Origin: Ypsolopha sequella
Lineage: Eukaryota > Arthropoda > Insecta > Lepidoptera > Ypsolophidae
DNA length: 64,000 nucleotides
Assembly (NCBI GenBank): GCA_934047225.1
Contig: OW203993.1
Location: forward strand, 24,442,069 to 24,506,068
Reading direction: 5' to 3'
Shown here: piece after piece, positions 39,516-52,335 of the stretch
Numbering within the stretch: position 1 is the first letter of the stretch
Layout of the letters: every line of letters begins with the position of its first letter
Made by a program: the position numbers and the translations under genes
The notes under the pieces: generated by a model
The model's database searches: none
Told to the model about the DNA's origin: nothing
What the model saw: only the letters and a program-made list of their open reading frames with translations

Positions 39516-41488
39516 ACTTGTAAAAAGTGTATTATATACAGGTTGCTCTGAAATTCGACCTATTCGTTGAAAGGAGTTATACTAGAGATCATTTCCAACA
39601 GATTAAGTCCTATCAACTAGGAGTCGTACTTATCGTGACGATAATTAATCATTTGTTCAAAATTCTATTTCTGACATCGTCTTATCGAGCGTTATATGAA
39701 GGTACTATATAACGTATCGGCACCGTTGTCCGACTAGGCTCCTGTATGCGACCGCCCAGTATTTTTGAAATTTGTAACAATATCCCGCGTCAAATAAGTG
39801 AACAATTGCTTGTCTCTTATAGGCCAATTCTTAAATTACCGATGAATCATGATTGGTTCTAATTTCCGCTACGTTCAATTTTGTTATTAATTTTGTTGTC
39901 ACTGTGCATCGGTTTAGTTCGAAGTCGAGCTTTGCGGAACGTAAAAAGTTTGTGGAGGTTGTTTTTCATTTTTTGTTCGATTCTACATATTTTGTTAAAA
40001 CTGACATATTTTTTTATGTAATTTAGGGTTCCGTTCATATATTAATGCAAGATTTTTCAGGATTGATAAAATATTAATAGTCTTATCATCTTTTCTATTT
40101 CGGTCGGAATCAGGAGATCCGGTAAAACGATTGTTTCCAGATACCGTACAGTGGACGGTATCAGATGTTTTATAGACTTTCATACTTTTGTTAATTTTCA
40201 TTATAAATTGTGGATAAAAACTATAATTTGAATATACACATATTTTTGTGACATATACATTTGCTTAATATCCTGATTCCGTCCTAAGTTTAGACTTTTA
40301 GATTGATTCATAATTTACTTAAAACATTCCGTTCTTTCTCAAATGTATTGGGATATTAAATGTACGTTAATGGTTTTAAAAAGTTATTTTATATTAAAAA
40401 TTGACATCTGAGATATTATTATAAAATTTTTAATGACTATATATGTCTTTAAATTTCTATAAAGCTCACTCTTTTTTTTCATCACATTGGATAAATAATT
40501 AAAACACATAATTATTGTAATTGGACGGTAATGAGTGGTGATAAATTCAGTTTTGCTTGTTACCGACCACAATAAATATACCATAAACCGGAGTCTGGTC
40601 ATCCGTTTGTGTATCAAGACAAAATTTTAAAGTACTTGCAAAAAATGTACGGTGCTCAAAAAGAGTGTGTTTGTATAGAAAAATACAAATAATGAGCAAC
40701 AAGTAACACCTGTCATGAATTTATTTTAGTATGGCCTCAGGAACAAGTGTCACAAAAAAAATGAAACTGGAATTGAAATAAAACAACACATTACACAACA
40801 AGAACCAAACTGCTATGAAAATATGATGATATGAAAATAGCAGTTTATACAAACAATTGTGGAATCTTTTCAGTTTCAGTTTAAAGGAACATAGAAAAAC
40901 CTCACCAAATGAAAGAAAAGAATGTCAAGTTAAATATGGAATTAATTATTCAGTGCTTTTAAAGCTCGACCACAATTATAAAGTTGGCAGAATAGTTCCT
41001 AAAAATGAAACAATTTATTCCATGTATTCTGTAATATTATAGAAACAAGATAAATAAACCTAAACCTAAGAAAAAAATTGCCACATAAATTGAAAAAAAA
41101 AATTTGTAAAGCAAGTTAAACTTATTGAAAATGAAGACGATGTTTTCAAACTTTTTATTAGCAAGGACTGAAATTATTTTAATTTGTAAATTTTATAAAT
41201 AAAGTACAAGCTCTTAACCTTTTCTTTATCTTTGAATTCTTAGAAGTTACGAATTTCATTCATTAATTACTCAAAAAGAAAAAAAAACACCATTATATTT
41301 AATCACAGTTTAAAAATAAAGAAAAAATCGAAAAAATAAGTAAAATAACATAAAAACTTGATTGAATAATTATAGACGAAAAGAGAAATATCATACGACA
41401 TATATAGGCGTTTGTAGTTAGAAAACTGCTGGCATCTATTGACATAAAAATATAAAAAAGTATATTTTAAATCATGGTTTTTAAAATC
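39516..41488. other. AT-rich intergenic DNA
   Basis: I see no supported gene. A 61-codon frame near 40857-41042 (...ECQVKYGINYSVLLKLDH...) might be a transposase scrap, but I cannot confirm it. Confidence 0.4.
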
Positions 41489-41520
41489 CTGATGACGACC
41501 CCACTGAGGGGTCAAATATA
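41489..41520 (+). ncRNA. Hammerhead-ribozyme-like motif, copy 4 (broken)
   Basis: CTGATGA, one extra C, then GACCCC-ACTGA-GGGGTC hairpin and AAATATA. The G of the GAA core is missing and no pairing stem I strand is evident, so this is a fossil. Confidence 0.35.
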
Positions 41521-42363
41521 GCACCTATAACTATTTAACGAAGTGTTTATATATATGTAAAATACAACATACAAATAATAAAAAAGCCGTTCAACGGTAT
41601 TATACAAACAATATTTTATTAACATATTGAAATAAGATAAAATACAGTTGGCCAAACATATGAAGTATATATTGATAGCGACGAACATGAAAAAATGTAA
41701 AATATATACTATTAATAAAAGTTAATTAAAGCCTAAATTAAAAAAATTATTAATTGAAACAAACCATCTATACATTTTGATATCTCCAGTAACTTTTGAC
41801 CCTATTTTTATGAGATAATGGCATTTTTGGCAATTTTTTGAATGGTGGTCGGAAACGGGTTACTTGCTGGACGGTATCAGGAAAACTTCAACTAAGCGGT
41901 CGGTAACTGGAGCTTTTAAGAAGGACAGGCAAACATATTAATAATATTTTTTTTTGTATACTCTGACAACATAAATATTGATAATTATACTTTATAATGA
42001 AAGTCTCAACAATAAGGTTTAAAGTAAGCTATATATATAGTTTATAAATCAGTTTACGTTTATCTTTGGACGGTTTATTTGAAAAAAGGGCGAGAGTGGT
42101 CGGACTTGGGCGCATTTACGTTACACTGAAATCCCAAATGAGTAGGTACTTATTCGAAGGATATGAAACAATGGGTTATGGCTAGATTTTAAACCATTAA
42201 ATTTCTACAAAATGTAAGAAGTAACTAAAAAAAGTTAATCTTTAAACCTTTTTTTTTTGAGAAAATGGATTGTTATTCCCTAAAGATTATTTCATTTTGG
42301 GAGCGACAACTTGGTACTTTATTTTAATATCACAATCATTGATTAAATTTCATGTTTATTTAT
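41521..42363. other. AT-rich intergenic DNA
   Basis: I see nothing that I can name. Confidence 0.4.
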
Positions 42364-42527
42364 TTGAAATAAATATATATATATTGCTACATAGAGCACT
42401 TATTTTATTTTATTTTTTGTTTAATTAAAACATTAAGTATATAAAAAATATTTTCGAAATATATTTCGGCCCACTTTGATGTTTATTTATTGGTATTAAA
42501 ACAATATGGGGCCATCATCAGTCGAAT
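42364..42527 (-). ncRNA. Hammerhead-ribozyme-like motif, copy 5, with enlarged loop
   Basis: On the minus strand: ATTCGA (42522-42527), CTGATGA (42515-42521), one extra T, GGCCC (42509-42513), a loop of 36 bases, GGGCC (42468-42472), GAA, ATATAT, T, then TCGAAAATA (42449-42457). The 42364-42448 part is the same AT-rich block as 1078-1160. Compared with copy 1, about 30 bases were inserted into the stem II loop. Confidence 0.45.
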
Positions 42528-42700
42528 GCAACAAAATATTGCCATATAAGTTAAGTATGATAATAGAAAAGTATAAGACTTATACTTTTCTATTATCATA
42601 CTTAACTTATATGGCAATATCACTTAGTGACACTTGTAAACAATTTCAGTAACTTTTTTTGAGCAATCGTTTTTTATTGGTTTAATACCAATAAATAAAG
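42478..42700. mobile_element. Inverted-repeat element around a palindrome
   Basis: TTTATTTATTGGTATTAAAA on the left is mirrored by TTTAATACCAATAAATAAA on the right. The 85-bp palindrome lies between. Its left arm begins inside the loop of the hammerhead-like motif, which may be how that loop was enlarged. Confidence 0.5.
42536..42620. repeat. Perfect 85-bp palindrome
   Basis: Two 42-base arms (42536-42577 and 42579-42620) are exact reverse complements around a single A. The arm begins ATATTGCCATATAAGTTAAG and ends AGAAAAGTATAAG. Confidence 0.95.
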
Positions 42701-43096
42701 ATAGGAAATTAATAAAGCTTATAAAAACAAAATATAATATATTTATAATCATTGATTAAAAGTATTTACATCTTCAATTTCATCAAGCTTACTTACAAAA
42801 ATCGTTGTTTGTTTAAAATAACATCAAACGTTGCAAAACAAAGAAGAAAAAAAAAAAGAATACCCATTGAAAGACATTCTAAAACAGAGACCTGTAAGGT
42901 AAAGTCCCTGCGAACAAAGTGAAATGGCAGACGCATGTGAATGTGTACGTAAATTAAATTAATACACTGTCTGCGCAATAAGAGAAGGCTACTCGAATAA
43001 GGTTGCTTTTATTCGAGGTCTTTTTTTTCCATATAGTTTTTATTAGTTTATCGGATAGCGGCGATCGTTCTTACATTTGTAATGTTATCTTTAAAC

Positions 43097-43582
43097 TTAA
43101 GGCGATTACCGTCGCCAAATTAGCAGCTCGATGTTTGTCTCTTTGAATATCGACGGAAACGATATTGAAATAACGTTCAAATCAGTGCACAATGCGTGGT
43201 GGCTGTTACGACGCCACCAACGGTGGCTGTTGCGTCCTTGAAAGGGCAAAATAGGAGAAAATAATACTTTTCACATGGGCGTCATTGTTCGATTGAATAA
43301 TTCTATGTTATATTTATAGCTATCAAGTTTATCTATTTATCAAAGCATAAATGAATTAAATCACCTAAGCCGCTTAGGAGCAGTAGGAAATTTAAGCCAA
43401 AAAACACCATTCAGTTAAAACAATTTTTCCTATAGAAGTTTTGCTTGTACGAAAAAGAAAAATGTTGCATATGTTGTCCTAGAGTTGATAATCCATAATA
43501 CATTTTTTCAATATTTTTGGTTTGGCCATAAAAGAGGAGTAGGCTTTAGAAAGTACACATTTGGCGATATTAAGGGCCTTAA
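43097..43582 (+). mobile_element. TTAA-flanked MITE, copy C
   Basis: TTAAGGCGATTACCGTCGCC ... ATTTGGCGATATTAAGGGCCTTAA. The terminal inverted repeats of about 24 bases match at most positions. The body is as in copy A. Confidence 0.85.
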
Positions 43583-44554
43583 AGTGGGCCATCGCGCTCA
43601 GCTGCTATATAAATGCTGTATGTGGTTGTGACGTCCTGGTTGTGCCGTAATCAAAATAGCTAGGAAGCCGAATCGTCTTCCGAAAATGTGGTTTAAACTT
43701 TAAAAGAAGACTTTTTTTTTATATAAAGGTTCCTTTGTAGTGTTGTTGGGTGATCTTCTATTTGGGTAAATGGATGCAAACTTTTTCGTGACTCATAAAT
43801 AATCATATTTTGTTTATTGTTATATTTATTATATTATATTTATATTTATTATATTTATTGATTATATCAACACTCAAACACACACACCCTCCCTCACCCT
43901 CACACCATCCCTCACCTACACACACTTACTCACTTCCTTACTCTCACAAATGTTTTTGCTGCAGCACTAAACTTTGAATTTGTATAATTTGTATTTCATT
44001 TATATTATGTTTTGTTTTTTTTTTTATATTATTCTTTGATTGTATAATGTTAGTTTATTAGTTTTAATGTTAGTTATTCTTATATTACATAGTTGATACC
44101 AGAGTACACATATAGATATACGTGGAAGAGTGGAGTCTTCTGGCACAGGCTGCTCTTAGCTTAAAAGAAGACTCCGGTCACCACCTTTCTAATTTTTTAA
44201 GAGCTTATACAATCAATAAACCATTTTCATTTTCATTTTTTCATTTATCCTGAAACTACTCCGCGGATTTAAAAAGGTTCGGCTGTCTCTTCACATCAAG
44301 CAGGAAATATAACATTAAAACGACAGCTCCATGAATGGACGAATAAATTTGTCTACAAACATACGCGAGAATGTTAAAAATGTCTCCTGTCCGTATTTGA
44401 CGATAGTAAAAAATATAGTAATTTAGATCTTGATCTCAGGCAGAAAGAAGGGAAGATTGCTTTTGAAAAAGTCTTGTCAATGAACCTTTTCATTTACGAT
44501 GTTCTAATGTTTGTAAAGTAGGGCTACATTGTCCTGTTACGCAATTTAGTCGTT
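43583..44554. other. LINE 3' tail and AT-rich DNA
   Basis: At about 43990-44245 a retroelement 3' end is suggested by AGAGTGGAGTCTTCTGGCAC, then AATCAATAAACC and a (CATTTT)n tail. The GCTCAGCTGC(T/C)ATATAAATG stretch at 43595 recurs near 57715. Confidence 0.5.
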
Positions 44555-45256
44555 TTAAGGCCCTACCAATCTAAAATGAGCGTGTTGTTTATTCATATTG
44601 TCAGTTCAATATCTAATTTTCAATAAAAGTAAAACACCTACTGTGTTACCACAAACCGGTGTTTAACTTTAGACAGTGTTTAAATCTGTTGCTGTCACTC
44701 TTTTACAATATGAAAGAAAAGGTGACAACGACAGATTTTAACATTGTCTAAAGTTAAACACCGTTTTGTAGTAACACCGCTATACTCTAAACACAAATAG
44801 ATCTCAAAACGTATTTGGGTTAACTTCGCTCGATAGAAAAAAATCGCTAAATAAGCTCCTCAAATTGCGAATAAACGTGTTTTTTTTTTTTCAAAATTCA
44901 AAATTCAAATTCAAAATATTAACAATGAAGTCGTTACGGGAGATAAAGAGGTTGCGAATGCCTTTGAACAATTCTTTACTGAAATTATTACTGTTTATTA
45001 GGGACCATATATAATTATAGCAAAGATGTTCAACAGAGAGAAATAAAACTTCTCCTGAATTTTCTTTACACATAACCAAAGACATTTGTAGACCCATTTT
45101 TATTTATTTCTCAAATCTTATTCAAAAAATCCAGCAAAACCTCGCAAATTCCCTGATAATGCGTGCCCGCAACGCAATAAGCGAGCGTTCTAATGTAGAC
45201 CTTCTGACATTATACTTGAGTTCAAAATCGGATGTGTCGGATGGGCAGGGCCTTAA
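44555..45256. mobile_element. TTAA-type transposon remnant, relative of 5011-7066
   Basis: It starts TTAAGGCCCTACC and ends GGCAGGGCCTTAA, with inverted ends and TTAA on both sides. It shares internal text with the larger copy in intron 3 and has no ORF of note. Confidence 0.7.
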
Positions 45257-46739
45257 CGGCAAGACATTAAATAACGTGGTTTATACAAAGCGCAAAAAGT
45301 TATGACTTGGATAAAATTACACGATTTTTTTAAGTCTTGGGAAAAAAGTAAATTTTTTGGAAAAGTTTATCCAATAAACGGTTTTGTACACAAATATGGA
45401 AACAAAAACATATTTTATGTCTATGGTTTTGAAAGTACAAACAATGTTATATACTATTAGTATGGAGGTAGTGTGTAGGACCTATTCCATGGAATGCCGA
45501 ATGAAATGAAAAATCATGGCAAATTTAAAAATATTTTTAAATGTCACAAGTAACACAAGATTTTTTATTATTATCTCTACCCAACTGTTATATTTATAAA
45601 CTTTCCAATATTTAGTCAACAAATTCTAGTAAATTTCATTACTTTCGTCCATTGTTCGTCTTGCAGACCGTCTGCGGACGAACATCAAATCGGTTTAAGT
45701 CTAGATTTACGAAATTTACTGAGTTTAAAGTCAGAGCCAGTTTCTTGAGGCGAACTATGCAAATTTTGTGTAGCGCACGGCAGATGGAAAACGCCGCGTT
45801 TAAAATTACAGTTCCAATTGGTTCCGTAGTCAACAACAAGGAACCCTTATAGTTTCGTCATGTCCGTCTGTCTGTCTGTCTGTCTGTCCACGGCTTAGCT
45901 TAGAGACTATTATTACTAGAAAGCTGTAATTTGGCATTGGTATACATATCTATCACGCCGATAAAGTGGTACAGTAAAATTTTGAAACAGATTACTTGGC
46001 CAGTTTTTTATTATTGTTTATATGTTATATTATAGCAGTTTATGAAGCTGGCACATAAAGAGGTTATTAAAACACAATTGTGAGTTTAAAAAACGAGCCG
46101 TATTTACACGAAAACATGAAAAAAAACATTAAAAATATTTTACAGTGCTTAAAGGCGGCAATAGCAATATCTTCCAGGCAACCTTTGGGTGAAATAGAAA
46201 ATATAGAAAATAAAAGAAAGGAGCGTAAATGTCACGAAATCAAACATAAGAGTAAACAACATAGACTTATTAATGGGGGATTCCTTACGCTATAATAAAC
46301 TTATACATTAACATACACAAAATATATTATAAAGAATATAATAAATATACTTATATAAATACATAAATTTACACATATGCATATAATAATAAAAAAGATA
46401 ATTTTGGATGAAATGTTAATCAAATGAATAAATGATAGATGGGTTAGGGATGTAGTTCACTAAAGTAGTGAGCCCAAAGAAAAATCTGAAGAAAAAAAAC
46501 GCTGCGTTTTCACAGCACAGTGCGTAGAACCCCGTTTCCGCTACGGAACCCGACTGAATTCGTAATGAGCCTGTCACGAAAGGGTTGCGACGTTTGCTCG
46601 TGACATGGCGGCTTTGTTTGCACGACTTTTTGGGAGTAGACGAGGAATTTGTGAATTCCCAGCTTTTTGATTTATCTCGTTTTGCCCGCGCGCCGCCATA
46701 TCGGAAAGATTTGCGTGAAAATTTCACGATTTAAATTCG
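45257..46739. other. Degraded transposable-element DNA
   Basis: It includes a GC-richer block (45640-45850) with GTTCCGTAGTC...GGAACCC text, a (CTGT)n run at 45866-45891, a 72-codon Lys/Glu-rich frame (46080-46295) and a CpG-rich block (46560-46720). The CGGAACCC / GGGTTCCG motif recurring in both orientations suggests one old element. I do not recognise a protein. Confidence 0.4.
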
Positions 46740-47050
46740 AACTTTTAGTTTTGAAACTTGATTTGAATATTGGTAAATCAGACAATCGAACACGTCCTGA
46801 ACGAATGTCCAATGTTCGGATCCAGGAGGTTGCAGCTCGAACTTGAGTTCGACATGAACATTGAAACCTCAAACAGGAGCTCCCTCCTGGCGGGTAAGAG
46901 TTCAGGACCGAAATTTGCCGACGTCATGAAAGCAGTGTCACAAACTAACAAGACGTCAAGCAGCGGGCAGTGCCCCAGGAAAGAAAATAAATACATATTT
47001 TTATATACGTTAATAAATAAAAATAAAATAAAAAATTTCATTGATTAATT
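46740..47050 (+). pseudogene. Non-LTR retrotransposon remnant (C-terminal Cys/His motif)
   Basis: The frame encodes QTIEHVLNECPMFGSRRLQL, then ELEFDMNIETSN, and later PKFADVMKAVSQTNKTSSSG. The E-H-V-L-N-E-C-P signature is the C-terminal H...C motif of R1/jockey-type ORF2 proteins. It is truncated at the 5' side. Confidence 0.7.
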
Positions 47051-47973
47051 ATAATAAAAGTAAAATTTTTATTAAAGATAATACATGTAATATAATATTG
47101 AATAAAAATTTAATTAACATAATAAACAATGTAGAAGTATAATGATGCAAATAAATATAATAATAAATAAATAAAAAAAAACAAGGTCCCTGAAAAATTA
47201 AAATCGGGGAAACTAGATTAAAAAAAAAAGTATTGGTAAAAAAACAGTGCTGGTAGGTTGCTTATTATGTGGGGGATTTGATTGATCCAGCAAATCCTTA
47301 CTGGAGACCTGCTAAGTGGTCAACAACGTGGAATGAATCTTCAATGAAAAAAGCACCTGATTATAAACTTATAAAACGTGCTAGCGGTAATTAAACCTAG
47401 TAATTGGTCTCTTACCAAGTCTCCAGTAGGATTTTGGCTGTTTCAGTCGAATAATTTAGAATAATAATTATATATATTTTTTATTTTGGCACATTAATGT
47501 TGGATAACAAAAACAAAAATAATTACCAAGTTGTAAGTTAAGTAAGCAAATGATTGCTTGTGATAAAAATAGAACATAAAAATGTGCCGTTGGCAACTGT
47601 GGTAATATAAAATTGTAATACAGTCACCGACGCCTTCCTATAGGTGTACAATAATTACAAAATTTTGCGTATTACATGGTGTTTGAATTGTAACAAAAGA
47701 ATCTTGCCGGTTAAATCTAGGCCACATTTGGTTTTGAAAGCTTGACCAAACCAAATGAATTTTATAGTCATACATAACAAAACATTTATACTCCCGCAAC
47801 ATTAAATTCAAAATCATCAAGTAGAATAATTCAAAATTACAAAGCTATTGTCATTTTACATCAAAATAGCATAATTATGTATTATTCTTATATACGTATG
47901 TGGTTTCCCGCACACTGACCAGCAAATTTTTCATCAATAATATAAATAATTAAAATTTTCAGAAATATGTAAA
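47051..47973. other. AT-rich DNA with a hairpin repeat
   Basis: At 47280-47470 TCCTTACTGGAGACCTG is mirrored by an AAGTCTCCAGTAGGA run. A related CTGGAGA...GTAAGTGGTT text occurs near 50860 and in the hairpin at 52953-53198. I see no gene. Confidence 0.45.
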
Positions 47974-48165
47974 AAGTAGAAAGAAAGAAAGAAAATATTT
48001 ATTTCAGACCGAAATCCATATCTTAGTTAGCAACAATATATGCTTAAAAACCATAGTTTTCTTAATCTAAACAGAAAAACACAAAAACAGAACACAGAAA
48101 AGGTAGCAGAAGTCACTGTTGCAGACATCACACAATTAAATTGAGTGATGCATACAACAACATCC
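47974..48165 (-). mobile_element. Retroelement 3' fragment with (CTTT)n tail, reversed
   Basis: This is the reverse of 16660-16876 (AGAAAGAAAGAAAG, then ATTTCAGACCGAAATCCATA ... AACATCCTCC). It ends exactly where SINE sequence begins, so the two may form a chimeric element. Confidence 0.65.
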
Positions 48166-48450
48166 TCCTGGAAAAAATGCCCATACTCGCTCATGCTGGG
48201 CAGGCGGTTTGATGAGCGCGGTGCCGGAGCCCTCGCACCAGTGACGCCGTCACCAGTCTGTTCCATATATACGGCCCGGCTATTAGGGATGGATATACCA
48301 CCATCCATCGGTCCCAGGCATGGTGGGCTTCCTGATTTTTTGTATGTTAGCTGTCCTCTTACTCTCCCCCGAATTACTTGGATACCCCCAAGTAAGATGG
48401 TGGTGCATCCACAGTCAAGCCGCCGGGCAGTCAGCTCTACCACCTAAAAA
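48166..48450 (-). mobile_element. SINE-like element with RTE-type tail, copy 5 (tail missing)
   Basis: It is joined directly to the previous fragment. The body is GCCCATACTCGCTCATGCTG ... to AGCTCTACCACCT, which on the minus strand gives AGGTGGTAGAGCT, an A-box-like tRNA head. The (ATGG)n end is lost. Confidence 0.7.
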
Positions 48451-49477
48451 TGTGATGTACCAATTGTAAAATACTGGAGTAAGTTATTATTTTATTCTTA
48501 ATATAAGTTTTTGATTTGATTTTTATTGTAAAATTTTCAATGTTATTTGCAAAATGTATTTTTTGTGTAACTTTAATTGACTGAATTAAACGATTTTATT
48601 ATTATTATATTATTATTTACCATGATTTCGAACCCCTCATTTATTAGCTTTTAACGTTTTATTACTATACTTTAATATCCTACATAATCAAAATGAAAAT
48701 TTTTTCAAGTATCTATTAACTACCACGGGGTTAATATGTTTAAAAATTAAAGAAAAATATTTTTTTTTAAAGAAAATCTATTTAGAAATGGGCCGCTTTG
48801 GAGATTAAAATATGAGATTTCTGAGTACTTGGTCATATTTACAGTCGTTTAAACATGTTTACATGTTGCCCAAAATATTTAAGAGGTATAGAAAGCATAG
48901 GTTGGGCGATTCATAAAGTGATTAAAATTTTAATTTGTTTTTGTGCATTAGCGTACAAATGAGAGGACAATTGTTTTTTGTATGGCATCAAAATCTAACC
49001 CTCTTCCCTTAACATACGAAGATGTTTTGAATTTGTTGCGCTTTTTAGTCTCATCTTTCGAAGTCCCGCCTAATAATCAGGCTATTAATTTTATCTGTTG
49101 AGTTCTCAATATCGCTAAAACAATAGGTAGCAGGCAATCCATTATATTATTTATGTATTAGACGGGTCAATATTTTAAATATTGACAAACTTCATCAATA
49201 CGTGTGTCGTCAGCCACGGGCACCCCGCGGGCTTATTCTGTTCTGCATTAAAAATTCAGAATCGCAACACAATCGTTTCCGCACGGATGATTAGCGATAA
49301 TGGAAAGTTAACCGCCGCGGTAAATAACCACAAATCACCAACGACTTGCGTGAATCCCGATTTGAACCATTATGTGGTGTAGTTATTTTGGGATTTTATG
49401 GTGTGTTTTCGTTATCATGCTTACTTACGACGTTGATCGTAAGAAAATTTCGGCAGTTTTAAAATAGTATATTTTGT
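48451..49477. other. Intergenic DNA
   Basis: It is AT-rich except for a patch at 49190-49380 (CCACGGGCACCCCGCGGG, GTTAACCGCCGCGGTAAAT). A 67-codon frame there is no longer than chance allows. Confidence 0.4.
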
Positions 49478-50030
49478 GACGAGTATAAAATGGCGGATTT
49501 TCTTACCCGAGGAATGAAGCTAGTTTCAACGTGAGCCGAAGACGAACGTCGAAAGCTTACATTCTGAGGGTAAGAAAACCCATTTTTACTCGTTGCGAAC
49601 GATACTTTTCTACTACCTGATTTATGTATTTAAATATTTTATTTTTCTTTTCAAATTTAATGTATTTTATGACTTTGCAAAGTGCGGCGCGGTTTTTACC
49701 ATTTTTTTTTCAGGCTTCGGCCGGCAGCTTTTATTTGTGGCCAGTATCATTTTGCGAAAAAGAGTGTCAGACGCGATATAATCGATTATGACGTGAATCG
49801 GAACACAGAGAATTTCGATTGTAAAGACAAACTAAGGACGTCAAAAAGAACGTAATTTTGCAATAAATGAAATTTCAATACGATATTTCAAACTGACCTG
49901 ATAGTCATTCCGCAACGGGGCCCGGAAAGTTCGATTTTGAAAACTAATTTCGAGTACTAAATGGAACTTTTTCATAAAGGTTGTAGAAAAAAGTATTCTC
50001 GCTATTAGTAGCTGCACAGTAAATTTCATA
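49478..50030 (+). mobile_element. Dispersed repeat, second copy at 59462-59845
   Basis: GACGAGTATAAAATGGCGGA and the following AAGCTAGTTTC(A/G)ACGTGAGCC, later TTGTGGCCAGTATCATTTTG and GGGGCCCGGAAAGTTCGATT, occur in both. It is noncoding. Confidence 0.7.
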
Positions 50031-50089
50031 ATAAAGTATATCTACATTATTATTGTTTTCAAGATATAAAAAGTAAAGATTGGTTTAGC

Positions 50090-50450
50090 AGGTGGTAGAG
50101 CTGATGCCGGCCTCAACTGTGGAAGTACCAACATCATACTTGGAGACCCTCTCGAAGTAATTCCGGGGAGAATAAGAGGACAGCTCACAGGCAAAACACC
50201 AGAAGGCCCACCATGCCTGGGACTGATGGATGGCGGTATATCCATTCCTAATAGCCGGGCCTTATATGGAACAGACCGGTGACGGGCAGCGGCGTCACTG
50301 ATGCGAGGGTTCCGGCATCGCGCTCACCAACCCGCCTGCCCAGCGTGTGTGAGTATGGGCAATTCTTCCAGGATGACCGCCGGGAGTGGCAAAGTCCTGG
50401 AAAGGCTTATGTCCAGCAGTGGACGAACTAAGGTGATGGATGGATGGATG
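50090..50450 (+). mobile_element. SINE-like element with RTE-type tail, copy 6 (full length)
   Basis: The head AGCAGGTGGTAGAGCTGATG has an A-box-like tRNA match. The body runs to GGCTTATGTCCAGCAGTGGA, then CGAACTA and (ATGG)n. This is the best reference copy in the window, about 360 bases. Confidence 0.8.
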
Positions 50451-52335
50451 GTTCACACTTTAAAGTGACATTAATTTATACAGCAAAATTAATTTAATTT
50501 CAACAAGATTAGTGTCACGGATCTATATAACAATATAACTGACTCTTTTAGTGAAATTCGTTTAACCCAGCCCCGAGTCAATTACTATGAGAAGTCAACA
50601 CTTTATTTTGTGAAATTAGTAATATAATAATAATAATTCTTTACTTTCGTTACAAAAATATCCTTAAAATTATGTACAAGACTTATATATTTTATTCTAT
50701 GTCTTAGTAATTTTCTTAAGTACCCAGGGAGTTATACTGTTTCTTAGTTTAGGTAATCCTGAATCTTAGGGTCACAGTGTCATAACCCCTCGTAGAGATA
50801 CAGATTAGCAAAAGTGTTACCGATCCGTGATACTTATCACTTACCAAGCCTCCAGTTTAAAATTGGCTCTATAAATAAATTAATGCCACCTTATATAAGC
50901 ATTCGAATAGACCTAATTGAGCACAATGTACATTTTTACAACTTATTCAAAACGTGGTCTCCTAACAAATAAAAACTCAAGTTAGGATTACAGAACACCT
51001 TTTTTTGCTTGATATTTTGCTAGAGCAAAAATAAGAAAACGTCTCCCCATACTATTGCAAAAATTCTCTTAGGATAATGGAAACAATCTAAAATAAAATC
51101 TAAAACGCACGAGCAAAATGTGCGTAACGCTACAATGAACCTAAAGACTAAAGAAGGGAGAGGGACAATGCCAAATTATAATTTTTAGTAAAAATATAAT
51201 ACATTTTTCCGCACAACTCCCGGTATATCTGACACAAACTGCTTTAGAATATGACTTTCTAGAACTGAGAAGAAATTCAATATAGTAGGGACAGAAAAAA
51301 AATGGCGTACAAAAACAGTAAATAAAAATATAGTAATATAAATAAAAATACACAAAAACTATTTCGCAAGCACGATCATCTGACTAATAACTTTTTTTTC
51401 TTCATTTCAAACATAAATATTTAAAAAACGTGTTTAACTGACTTTTCAATATCAAAACAAGAAGAAATCACACCAAAATAAGTAATGTACCTTTTATTAG
51501 TAATTTTGTACAATAAAAGCATCGGTTGACTGTATGATACTTATAACATTTTCTATACTGACGTAATTTAGAAAATCAGCATGTAATAGGCTGATATTAC
51601 CGTTGATTTAGAATGTACAGGATAAACAAGGTAGTAAAGAAAATTATACAAAATAATAAATGCACATTACTGTAGCATGACTATTACATTTACTATTTTA
51701 CTTAATATATCTAAAACAAAGAAAATCAATACGTTAAAAACCATTTTTTTTGTGCCGACTAATACGAGAAATTGGGCAAAATGTGGTTCAAAACATTCTA
51801 ATGACAAAAACCTGTAAAATGTGTAATTATTTGGATTATTTGTCTAAACCAATCACTATTTATTAATTTAGTTACGTATTATTTATATATTATTATACAA
51901 TCCGCAATCACACCCAAGCAAGGGGGACGGGACGCTATGGCCTCTTACTCGAAAAAACGTTGACTTTGCGGTTCTTTGTTGTGCATCTCTTTATTTCTTG
52001 CAAGGTGTTCATAAAGATACGAGATCTCTTTTACTTTCTGTCTTTTAAGCGCAGCGAATCCTATGTCTATGGATATTACACTATTACTTTTAAAGGATCA
52101 TTCGTCAAATATTGTCTATGAAAACTGACATAAAATATTTGACGTCAAATTTAAAAACAAAACATTGATCAAAGGAAACTGATAGTGTAATATCACCTTA
52201 GGGTTGTATCAAACTGATTAAGTATATGGTTTCATTACTTGTTTTATTGTAGCCCTAAAATTTTAATGTCGTCATCACAACACTTGTCGCAACGTGGGTG
52301 CCGATGCGGTCGGTGCGTGTCTAATTGAACGGTTT
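50451..52335. other. AT-rich DNA, probably including the 3' UTR of the minus-strand gene
   Basis: No coding segment is seen. A minus-strand AATAAA (plus TTTATT, 51990-51995) lies about 340 bases beyond the stop codon at 52336 and could end the transcript. Confidence 0.4.
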
